From Alphaproteobacteria bacterium (lineage in GTDB: Bacteria; Pseudomonadota; Alphaproteobacteria; JABSOH01; JABAAW01), in the NCBI GenBank assembly GCA_014238935.1, contig JABAAD010000014.1:1-6910 (forward strand): DNA of 6,910 nt, given 5' to 3'. A program made the position numbers and the translations under genes. This document shows, one piece after another, positions 1 to 4,831 of this stretch. Position 1 is the first letter of the stretch; each line of letters opens with the position of its first letter. The notes below the pieces were generated by a model. The model was not told where the DNA came from and did not search any database. It was given only the letters and a program-made list of their open reading frames with translations.

Positions 1-263
1 GAGCCTAAATCGAAGAGGTGATTCTGAATACGACCGAGCAAACAGCCCAACTCCTTTGTCAATCCTTGTGTCAATTCTTGTGTCAATTCTTGCGACCCTT
101 CTTTTCGCTCGGTTGCTTCTATGGCTTGTCCCAAGCAGGCGTTGAGTTCGTCGATCGTTCCGTAGGCTTCGATGCGCGCGTCGTGTTTCGGACGCATCGA
201 TCCGTCGCCGAGGCGGGTTTGCCCGAAGTCGCCACTTTTCGTATAGACCCGCGTAATGCGCAT
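1..263 (-). CDS. pduO: PduO-type cob(I)alamin adenosyltransferase, N-terminal part (runs off left edge)
   Basis: This family transfers the adenosyl group of ATP to cob(I)alamin (or a cobyrinate precursor) to make adenosylcobalamin in the cytoplasm. About 87 residues are visible, beginning [20 protein letters not shown]. The segment [14 protein letters not shown] is the N-terminal nucleotide-binding motif of PduO-type enzymes (family form T-K/R-x-G-D-x-G-x-T). [14 protein letters not shown] and [10 protein letters not shown] match the next conserved blocks, with His where the second block usually has Asp. The ATG at 261-263 is chosen because the family begins at this point. No good Shine-Dalgarno precedes it, so translation may be coupled to the HIG1 gene ending 23 nt upstream. 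A 12-bp tandem repeat ([12 protein letters not shown]) sits between two conserved blocks. In many alphaproteobacteria etfBA follow this gene, which cannot be checked here. The C-terminal half, including the conserved Arg-rich active-site region, lies outside the window. Confidence 0.9.
   Translation of the reverse strand, partial: MRITRVYTKSGDFGQTRLGDGSMRPKHDARIEAYGTIDELNACLGQAIEATERKEGSQELTQELTQGLTKELGCLLGRIQNHLFDLG
57..92 (-). repeat. Three 12-bp tandem repeats inside the adenosyltransferase gene
   Basis: On the plus strand the unit is tgtcaattcttg. Copies lie at 57-68 (one mismatch, tgtcaatccttg), 69-80 and 81-92. On the coding strand they read [12 protein letters not shown], so the frame is kept. 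They lie between the conserved [10 protein letters not shown] region and the RIQN block, where family members normally have a short variable helix or loop. Confidence 0.9.
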
Positions 264-286
264 GATCGATCACAGGAGCCTGCAGT

Positions 287-481
287 CTAGCTTCGGGAAA
301 GTAGCAAGAGCAGGAACAACAGCAAAGCCAGGGCTTGCAACAACACGCGCGCGCGCATGAATCGATTGCCGTGTTTTCTGGAGTATGCGCTACCTCGCGT
401 CATAGAGTAGATTCCGCCGAACAGAGCTGCGAGCACGGAGAGCATGGCAGCTGCCAGCGCGATCGAGACGAGGAGGGTCAT
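287..481 (-). CDS. HIG1-domain 'twin transmembrane' small membrane protein
   Basis: A 64-residue protein with two hydrophobic helices (about residues 3-25 and 44-62) joined by a basic loop. The loop and second-helix start, GGIYSMTRGS followed by FMRARVLLQ, is the HIG1 signature; R43-x-R45-x3-Q49 fits the (H/R)-x-R-x3-Q motif. In mitochondria HIG1 proteins associate with respiratory complexes. In alphaproteobacteria the short twin-helix proteins are commonly found directly upstream of the PduO-type adenosyltransferase, as here, and their exact role is unclear. The ATG at 479-481 has an AGGA-like Shine-Dalgarno about 6-9 nt upstream (CAGGACGG on the coding strand) and overlaps the TGA of a small upstream ORF as ATGA. 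The stop is 23 nt before the adenosyltransferase start, so the two are probably cotranscribed. Family assignment is from motif reading only. Confidence 0.85.
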   Translation of the reverse strand: MTLLVSIALAAAMLSVLAALFGGIYSMTRGSAYSRKHGNRFMRARVLLQALALLLFLLLLLSRS

Positions 482-702
482 CGACCGTCCTGTTTTTTAC
501 GAAACGAGAGCACAGGCGCAACATTCTTCTTGTTGCCGTTATTACGCGTTGCGTTGCGTGGTGCACGCACGGCTTCGAGTCGGATCGTTTGTCCCGAAAA
601 AATCTCCGGCAACACGACGGCACGGGAACCCCCGTGCGCCGTACGCACACGCGCCGCAGCACGCCGCGCGTAGAGCCAAACCTCATAGAAATTCTCGCCC
701 AT
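478..702 (-). CDS. Possible small basic protein of unknown function, coupled to HIG1
   Basis: An ATG at 700-702 opens a 74-residue ORF (begins MGENFYEVWLYARRAAARV, ends SFRKKQDGR). Its TGA overlaps the HIG1 start as ATGA, the same junction type used in the downstream operon of core genes. The predicted protein is strongly basic with no membrane segment. Its codon choice looks like that of neighbouring genes. I do not recognise it. Against it: there is no Shine-Dalgarno at the ATG, and the frame stays open upstream into the antisense of the Fe-S carrier gene, so openness alone is weak evidence. A weak -35/-10-like pair on the minus strand (TTGCTT at 734-739 and TACTCT at 710-715, 18-bp spacer) would place transcription start almost at the ATG, compatible with a leaderless message, but this is speculative. 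Confidence 0.4.
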   Translation of the reverse strand: MGENFYEVWLYARRAAARVRTAHGGSRAVVLPEIFSGQTIRLEAVRAPRNATRNNGNKKNVAPVLSFRKKQDGR

Positions 703-756
703 CAATGCTAGAGTACAACGCGGGTGAGCAGAAAAGCAAGCGCAAACTGACAGCCA

Positions 757-787
757 AGTCAAAAGGCAGAGAGTCAAAAAGGCAAAC
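757..787 (+). repeat. Imperfect 15/16-bp tandem repeat in erpA leader
   Basis: agtcaaaaggcagag (757-771) is followed directly by agtcaaaaaggcaaac (772-787). The second copy has one extra A in the A-run and differs at its end. It lies just upstream of the AGGAG of erpA. Confidence 0.7.
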
Positions 788-790
788 AGC

Positions 791-795
791 AGGAG
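791..795 (+). promoter_or_regulatory. Shine-Dalgarno of the Fe-S carrier gene
   Basis: AGGAG lies 4 nt before the ATG at 800. The spacing is slightly short, but this is the only good ribosome binding site near the gene and it decides the upstream ATG over the internal ATG at 890-892. Confidence 0.65.
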
Positions 796-799
796 CAGT

Positions 800-1237
800 A
801 TGGCGACGAGCGAACAGAGCGAAGGGGGGAGGCAAGAAGACGATCCCTTCGTGTTGCTTGCCGAGCGAGAGGAACATCGGCAAGCCGAGATGCAGCGTGA
901 GCCAGAGGATTTTCGCCTGACGCTCACCGCGCGTGCGGTCGCGCGCTTGCTTGTGTTGCGCGCAAAAGAGCAAGACGCAGAGCTGACGCTACGCGTGCGC
1001 ATCTACGCGGGAGGTTGTTCGGGCTATAGGACGGAGTTCTCGCTCGACAAACGCCAAACCACCCTCGATGTGGAAGTGTTGCAAGATGATGTGCGTGTTC
1101 TCATCGACAAGCTTTCGGCACAGACGCTGGGCGCGAGCTGTCTCGATTTCGAGAGTGCCCCCGTCGGCGAAAACTTTCGCCTGCTCGCCGACAAAGCGCA
1201 CAACGCGTGCGGCTGCGGCGTCTCGTTTGCGCTGTGA
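800..1237 (+). CDS. erpA: A-type iron-sulfur carrier (ErpA/IscA/HesB family)
   Basis: A 145-residue A-type carrier that would accept Fe-S clusters from the assembly scaffold and deliver them to apoproteins. The three conserved cysteines are present: C73 in GGCSGY, and C137 and C139 in CGCGVSF. The spacing between C73 and C137 is 63 residues, the same as in E. coli IscA. The conserved domain begins near residue 38 (FRLTLTARAVARLL). Family members are usually about 107-125 residues; the extra length is a charged, Glu/Arg/Gln-rich N-terminal extension of about 37 residues. The start is set by AGGAG at 791-795. An internal ATG at codon 31 would give a more standard length but has no clear Shine-Dalgarno. 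The domain is diverged: the usual Asn-Pro-Asn/Ala segment before CGCG is replaced by ADKAHNA. xthA follows on the same strand after 83 bp, a neighbour often seen for alphaproteobacterial erpA. The erpA name rather than iscA rests on that context. Confidence 0.88.
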   Translation: MATSEQSEGGRQEDDPFVLLAEREEHRQAEMQREPEDFRLTLTARAVARLLVLRAKEQDAELTLRVRIYAGGCSGYRTEFSLDKRQTTLDVEVLQDDVRVLIDKLSAQTLGASCLDFESAPVGENFRLLADKAHNACGCGVSFAL

Positions 1238-1320
1238 CGACAAGGTTGCTGTCACTTAGCATCAGTGTTTGCAGCATCCGTTTGCAACAATAGCGTTCTA
1301 ACTAAGCGTCCTCTTGCCCC

Positions 1321-2310
1321 GTGCGGATTGCAACCTTCAATGTCAACTCGCTTGCAAAAAGGCTGGAGGCGCTGCTCGACTTTCTAGACAAGCGCAAGGT
1401 CGATCTCGCACTCTTGCAAGAACTCAAGTGTCCCGAAGAACGCTTTCCCCACAAAGCCCTCTTGCAGGCGGGATGGCAGACGGGTTTCGTTGCCGAGAAA
1501 GCCTATAACGGCGTCGCCGTCCTTTCGCGCGACCCTGCCTTGTCCGTGCGCTGTTCCGCCTTGCCTTTGCTGGAGCAAGCGGGCGAGGACGCTCAGGCGC
1601 GCTATGTGGAGGTGCGGACGCATGGTCTTGTCGCCGCCTCGATCTATGCGCCTAATGGTAACCCTTTGGGCAATCCTTTGGTCAACCCCTCGGTCAACCC
1701 CTCGGTCACCCCTTTGGTCACCCCCCACTTGGAGGGTGATGGCACGGCATTCGGCGAGAAATTTTGCTACAAGATCGCCTGGATGGACAGGCTGTGCCGT
1801 CATGTCGAAGAACGACTGCTTCTAGAGGGTAGACCCTTTCTGCTGGGCGGCGACTTCAATGTCTGCCCGCAGCCGCAAGATGTCTTCGACGAACAGGCGA
1901 TGGAGGGTGATGCGCTGCTCCACGAAAAGAGCCGCCGTCGCTACAGAAGGCTGATCTACAGCGGGCTCGTCGATGCCTTTCGCGCCGTCTCCAACCCGCA
2001 GCACAAGGAAAAAGGATACACCTACTGGGACTACCGACGCTCACGCTTTCAGCGCGACGAGGGCTTGCGAATCGACATGTTTTTGCTTTCGTCCGCGCTC
2101 GGCGAGCGAATCAAGGATTGCTTTGTCGAACGCTCGTTGCGCGCTGGCGAACAGCCCTCCGACCACGCGCCGCTTTGTCTCGACTTGGCTTGGCAGGCTC
2201 CTGCCTTTGATACAAAACTACAAGCACGACCCAAGTCAGAGTTATCTTCCTCCCCCATTCCCACTTCCACTCCCTCTGTGCCGTCCCTTCAGTCGCGGCT
2301 GGCGATGTGA
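1321..2310 (+). CDS. xthA: Exodeoxyribonuclease III (AP endonuclease)
   Basis: A 329-residue member of the exonuclease/endonuclease/phosphatase fold that cleaves DNA 5' of abasic sites and degrades 3' ends in base-excision repair. Active-site residues are visible: N7 (ATFNVNS), E34 (LLQELK), D178 and N180 (GGDFNV), D252 (LRIDMFLL) and the catalytic D281-H282 pair (SDHAPL). YTYWDYR near 233-239 is also typical. E. coli XthA is 268 residues. The extra length comes from a repeat insertion at residues 114-137, just after YAPNGNP, and from a Ser/Pro-rich tail after about residue 295 with no conserved motif. The start is a GTG (1321-1323): the family begins MRIATxNVNS exactly here, but no Shine-Dalgarno is seen in the preceding C/T-rich bases. 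The gap to erpA (1238-1320) shows no clear promoter or terminator; cotranscription is plausible. It ends convergent with the XRE gene. Confidence 0.96.
   Translation: MRIATFNVNSLAKRLEALLDFLDKRKVDLALLQELKCPEERFPHKALLQAGWQTGFVAEKAYNGVAVLSRDPALSVRCSALPLLEQAGEDAQARYVEVRTHGLVAASIYAPNGNPLGNPLVNPSVNPSVTPLVTPHLEGDGTAFGEKFCYKIAWMDRLCRHVEERLLLEGRPFLLGGDFNVCPQPQDVFDEQAMEGDALLHEKSRRRYRRLIYSGLVDAFRAVSNPQHKEKGYTYWDYRRSRFQRDEGLRIDMFLLSSALGERIKDCFVERSLRAGEQPSDHAPLCLDLAWQAPAFDTKLQARPKSELSSSPIPTSTPSVPSLQSRLAM
1660..1731 (+). repeat. 12-bp in-frame tandem repeat array inside xthA
   Basis: Six consecutive 12-bp units fill 1660-1731: aaccctttgggc, aatcctttggtc, aacccctcggtc (twice, identical), acccctttggtc and a degenerate accccccacttg. 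They encode NPLG-NPLV-NPSV-NPSV-TPLV-TPHL (residues 114-137). In most exonuclease III proteins the loop after YxPNGxP is only a few residues before the conserved K-x-x-W-M region, so the array is an insertion into a surface loop. Confidence 0.92.
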
Positions 2311-2323
2311 GCCACTACCCTAC

Positions 2324-2351
2324 TAAAAGGGGGTTTGTAAAAGGGGGTTTG
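2324..2351. repeat. Perfect 14-bp tandem duplication between xthA and the XRE gene
   Basis: taaaagggggtttg occurs twice head to tail (2324-2337 and 2338-2351) in the 51-bp convergent gap. It does not form a hairpin, so it is not an obvious terminator. No intrinsic terminator was found for either gene here, although a T8 run follows at 2367-2374 inside the 3' end of the XRE gene. Confidence 0.95.
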
Positions 2352-2361
2352 CGTGTTTGTT

Positions 2362-2946
2362 TCAGGTTTTTTTTCCCATCCGCTTGACAGCCTTGCCTAC
2401 GCTGAGCGGTTTTTTCTTCGAGACGGCAGCAGCTTCGGCTTGTTGCGTCTCTTTGGCGAGCGTCCTGCAGAGGCTCAAGACGGTGCGGCGGAGGTTGGGG
2501 GTCAGGTCGTAGTAGTTGCGCGCTAACTCCAAAGTCTCGCGTTTCGTCAGGCGTTGGTCGTCGTTGAAGGCACCGTCGTCGACTTCTTCCGTCTCGCCCC
2601 CTGTCCCCTCGCTGGGCTCCGACAGGCGGTAGCTGGGCTTGCGGACAGGCATCACGCGCTGCACCTTTTGCGGCATGCCGTCGAAGAAGTAGGAAATGGG
2701 AACTTCCAACACTTGCGCAACCTGAAACAGCCGCGAGCCCCCGACACGCGAAAAACCGCGTTCGTACTTCTGAACTTGCTGGAAGGTGAGCGACAAAAGC
2801 TCTCCCAGCTTCTGCTGGCTGATGCCCAGCATCGTTCGGCGCAAGCGAATCTTGCTGCCGATATACTGGTCAATTTCGTTCGCTCCCATCTTCTTGCCGC
2901 GACGACCTTTGGTGACAGATGGTGAGCTTGACGTCCCGTCTTCCAT
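2362..2946 (-). CDS. XRE/Cro-type helix-turn-helix regulator (alphaproteobacterial lnt-linked type)
   Basis: A 194-residue cytoplasmic DNA-binding protein. Residues about 24-85 form an HTH_3/XRE domain: IGSKIRLRRTMLGISQQKLGE, then LTFQQVQKYERG (recognition helix) and SRLFQVAQVLEVPISYFFDG. The linker after residue 95 is acidic and variable (EGTGGETEEVDDG). LTKRETLELARNYYDLTPNLRRTVLSLCRTL is a helical C-terminal segment resembling those of alphaproteobacterial XRE regulators. The last 25 residues are Lys-rich. This regulator type is commonly found between lnt and metK in alphaproteobacteria; here lnt is upstream but a convergent xthA takes the next place. The ATG at 2944-2946 is supported by an AAGGAG 9 nt upstream; the alternative M20 lacks one. 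The 187-bp gap from lnt and the strong ribosome site suggest its own promoter. Target genes are unknown; the palindrome at 2970-2991 is a candidate autoregulatory site. Confidence 0.93.
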   Translation of the reverse strand: MEDGTSSSPSVTKGRRGKKMGANEIDQYIGSKIRLRRTMLGISQQKLGELLSLTFQQVQKYERGFSRVGGSRLFQVAQVLEVPISYFFDGMPQKVQRVMPVRKPSYRLSEPSEGTGGETEEVDDGAFNDDQRLTKRETLELARNYYDLTPNLRRTVLSLCRTLAKETQQAEAAAVSKKKPLSVGKAVKRMGKKT

Positions 2947-2955
2947 AAAAAGCCT

Positions 2956-2961
2956 CTCCTT
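2956..2961 (-). promoter_or_regulatory. Shine-Dalgarno of the XRE regulator
   Basis: The coding strand reads AAGGAG, with 9 nt to the ATG. It is the strongest ribosome binding site in the window and fixes the start at 2946. Confidence 0.8.
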
Positions 2962-2969
2962 CAGGCGCT

Positions 2970-2991
2970 GCGAAACCTAACAAGGTTTCGC
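2970..2991. promoter_or_regulatory. Perfect 9-bp inverted repeat upstream of the XRE gene (operator or leader hairpin)
   Basis: gcgaaacct (2970-2978), loop aaca (2979-2982), aggtttcgc (2983-2991). The arms match perfectly. It lies 24 bp upstream of the start codon and 8 bp upstream of the Shine-Dalgarno. It is not followed by a T-run on either strand, so it is unlikely to be an intrinsic terminator of lnt. It could be an operator for the regulator it precedes or a hairpin in its leader RNA. The structure is seen directly; the role is inferred. Confidence 0.6.
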
Positions 2992-3000
2992 CTCTTACGC

Positions 3001-3028
3001 AACATACAAAAAACTTTCCCCTTATGTT
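3001..3028. promoter_or_regulatory. Weak inverted repeat in the lnt-XRE intergenic region
   Basis: aacata (3001-3006) and tatgtt (3023-3028) are perfect 6-bp inverted arms around a 16-bp A/C-rich spacer. The A/T-rich stretch here is the likeliest place for the XRE promoter, but no convincing -35/-10 pair was found. Arms this short can occur by chance. Confidence 0.2.
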
Positions 3029-3133
3029 AGCAAAACGAAGAACCCGATGTCTAGAGCCTTCAACAACAAATCAGAGATTTTTTTCGCCATACCTTGCCGA
3101 GCGTGTACTTCCGTCGTGTGCAATCGCGTTGTG

Positions 3134-4831
3134 CTACAAGCCCTTTCGTTTCACAAAGATCAGACAAAGGGAGACGACGAAGAACCACACCATCCAAAAC
3201 AGCCCGTTTCCAAGGTGTGCGGTCATCAGCAGACGATCGGTTTTTTTCGGCAAGGGCGAATCGATCCACCCCTCGCTACCCAGTTCCAATCGAGCCAGCT
3301 CGCGTCCGAAAGGGTCGAAAACCGCCGAGACACCCGTGTTCGCAGCGCGAAAAAACGGCAATCCGCGCTCTACCGCGCGCACGCGCGCCATCGCCAAGTG
3401 TTGGTAGGGACCGCTACTGCGACCGAACCACCCGTCGTTCGTCGCATTGAACAAAAGATCGGGAGAACCTCCGCCATTGCCATCAGAGGCGGGAACGACG
3501 AAAGGCAAAAGATCGGGAAAGACCGATTCGTAGCAAATCTGCGCTTCCAGCGTGAACGCCGATCCGGCGTGCAGAAGAGGGCTCATCTCGCCGCGAGCAA
3601 AACTTGGAAAGCTCGTCAGGGTTTTTATCCTTTTGCCGAGACGATTGTTCGTAAAAGGAATGAACTCGCCGAGAGGCACAAGGCGAACCTTGTCGTAAAA
3701 GCCCTGTAAGCCTCCGACGGCATCGATCATCAGCACGCTGTTCCTATAGCCCGAGTTCTCGTTTTGCCTCTCCGAAGGGCTGTTTTCTCGCACCGCACCG
3801 AAGGCAAGCCATTGCGGAACAGCGCTCAGCAGCGACGACATCCAAGGGTGTTCTAGCGGTTGCCCCGTCGCTTGTTCGTGCGTCGTCATACGATAGGGAA
3901 AGGTGGTCTCAGGCCACAGCAGCAAGGCGATGCTCGCAGGTCTTTGACGCACAGAAAGATCGAGCGTGCGGCGGAAGTTGGCTAAGGCATCTTCTACGCG
4001 CCACTTTTTGTGTTGCACGATGTTGGGTTGGACGATGCGCACGACAGGGGGAGTTTTGTCGAGCGGTGGCGCGCCCGCCAATCGTGTTGCTCCGAAAGCG
4101 GCGGCGCTTGCGGGAATCGCCAGCGCGCAGACAAGCGCGATCGCAGCGGCGCGTCGTGCGCCGTGGGCGAAGTGAAACAGCGACAGCGCTGCAAGCGCGT
4201 AGGAGGCGAGCGTAAAAAAGCTCGTCAGCTCGATGCCTGCCAAGGCGTTTGTCTGCAAAAGCCACAGGCTTGTGTTCCACGCGTAGCCGGCGAAGTTCCA
4301 CGGGAAGCCTCCGAACAGCAGTCCCCTCAGCGACTCGGCGAGGGCGAAGGTGCAGACGAAGAGCCCCACGCGCAACAGGGGCGAAGCACTCGTCGTGCGC
4401 GCAAGCAGCAGGGTGGATGCGAGCAGGGCTGCAAGCGCATAAAGCGAAAGAAACACGCACAGCACCAACGCAACAACGCCTCCCGCAACAGCGCCGAACA
4501 GCGATTGTCCGAACGAAAGCCACACGGCGTGCGACACCCAGTAGAGCGAGGTGAGGTATGCCGTGAAAGCCCAAGTCGCCATGAGTTTGAGCGCGCGCTT
4601 CACTCCATAACCTTGAGCATAACCTTGAGCATGACTTCGCGGTAGGTCGTAGGCGACCCACAGACAGGGTAGGGCGAAGGAAAGGTAGCCTGCGGGCAGA
4701 AAAGAAAAGGGCTCGAACGACAGCGTCCACAGAACACCTGCCAAAAAAGCGAAGAGGTAGGCGCTTTTGCCTTGCAAAAGCAGAGCTTCTAGCGATGGCA
4801 GGAGACGCGAGATGTTTTGCGGTCGCGTCAC
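3134..4831 (-). CDS. lnt: Apolipoprotein N-acyltransferase
   Basis: Lnt adds the third acyl chain to the N-terminal cysteine of lipoproteins in the inner membrane, the last step of lipoprotein maturation. The protein is 565 residues with several N-terminal membrane helices (from about residue 24 to 240), then a periplasmic nitrilase-like domain and a final helix (about 543-560). The catalytic triad is visible: E308 in LLLWPETTFP, K381 in YDKVRLVPLGEF and C433 in QICYESVFPD. FNATNDGWFG (461-470) is also conserved. The frame is open upstream to 5011, but the start is taken as the GTG at 4829-4831 because it overlaps the corC stop as GTGA and the hydrophobic domain begins soon after; upstream residues are Arg-rich antisense-like sequence. 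No Shine-Dalgarno is seen, which fits translational coupling. It carries a duplicated AQGY at residues 68-75. It is the last gene of the phoH-ybeY-corC-lnt run; no terminator is obvious after it. Confidence 0.95.
   Translation of the reverse strand: MTRPQNISRLLPSLEALLLQGKSAYLFAFLAGVLWTLSFEPFSFLPAGYLSFALPCLWVAYDLPRSHAQGYAQGYGVKRALKLMATWAFTAYLTSLYWVSHAVWLSFGQSLFGAVAGGVVALVLCVFLSLYALAALLASTLLLARTTSASPLLRVGLFVCTFALAESLRGLLFGGFPWNFAGYAWNTSLWLLQTNALAGIELTSFFTLASYALAALSLFHFAHGARRAAAIALVCALAIPASAAAFGATRLAGAPPLDKTPPVVRIVQPNIVQHKKWRVEDALANFRRTLDLSVRQRPASIALLLWPETTFPYRMTTHEQATGQPLEHPWMSSLLSAVPQWLAFGAVRENSPSERQNENSGYRNSVLMIDAVGGLQGFYDKVRLVPLGEFIPFTNNRLGKRIKTLTSFPSFARGEMSPLLHAGSAFTLEAQICYESVFPDLLPFVVPASDGNGGGSPDLLFNATNDGWFGRSSGPYQHLAMARVRAVERGLPFFRAANTGVSAVFDPFGRELARLELGSEGWIDSPLPKKTDRLLMTAHLGNGLFWMVWFFVVSLCLIFVKRKGL
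4607..4630 (-). repeat. Perfect 12-bp in-frame duplication inside lnt
   Basis: ataaccttgagc (plus strand) occurs at 4607-4618 and again at 4619-4630. The coding strand reads AQGY-AQGY at residues 68-75, in a loop between predicted membrane helices. The frame is preserved. Confidence 0.92.

Larger units (their letters stand above)
703..799. other. Intergenic region upstream of the Fe-S carrier gene
   Basis: This 97-bp stretch separates the leftward group from the rightward erpA-xthA pair and should hold the erpA promoter. If the small ORF at 478-702 is rejected, the gene-free stretch grows to 482-799. The erpA-proximal half is purine-rich on the plus strand and contains an imperfect direct repeat plus a Shine-Dalgarno. 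I see no convincing sigma-70 -35/-10 pair for erpA. Confidence 0.5.

Noticed and set aside
263..272. 10-bp palindrome tgatcgatca next to the adenosyltransferase start
   Set aside because: It is short, made of GATC/CGAT motifs that recur by chance in GC-rich DNA, and has no second copy nearby.
444..920. Plus-strand ORF of 158 codons running into the Fe-S carrier gene
   Set aside because: It overlaps HIG1 in antisense and the carrier in another frame, and its translation is low-complexity and basic with no motif.
703..1002. Upstream extension of the small minus-strand ORF (frame open to 1002)
   Set aside because: This part is antisense to the well-supported Fe-S carrier and reads as Ser/Arg/Cys-rich sequence typical of a shadow frame.
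1660..1731. CRISPR-like or regulatory repeat array
   Set aside because: Units are contiguous 12-mers without spacers and are fully in frame within xthA.
2324..2374. Intrinsic terminator between xthA and the XRE gene (T8 run at 2367-2374)
   Set aside because: No GC-rich hairpin precedes the T-run. The repeats are direct, not inverted, and the T-run is explained by Lys codons of the XRE gene.
3047..3709. Plus-strand ORF of 220 codons opposite lnt
   Set aside because: It lies antisense to catalytic-domain coding sequence of lnt and its translation has no recognisable domain.
4010..4645. Plus-strand ORF of 211 codons opposite lnt
   Set aside because: The translation is Arg/Gln-rich, typical of the complement of hydrophobic membrane-helix codons.
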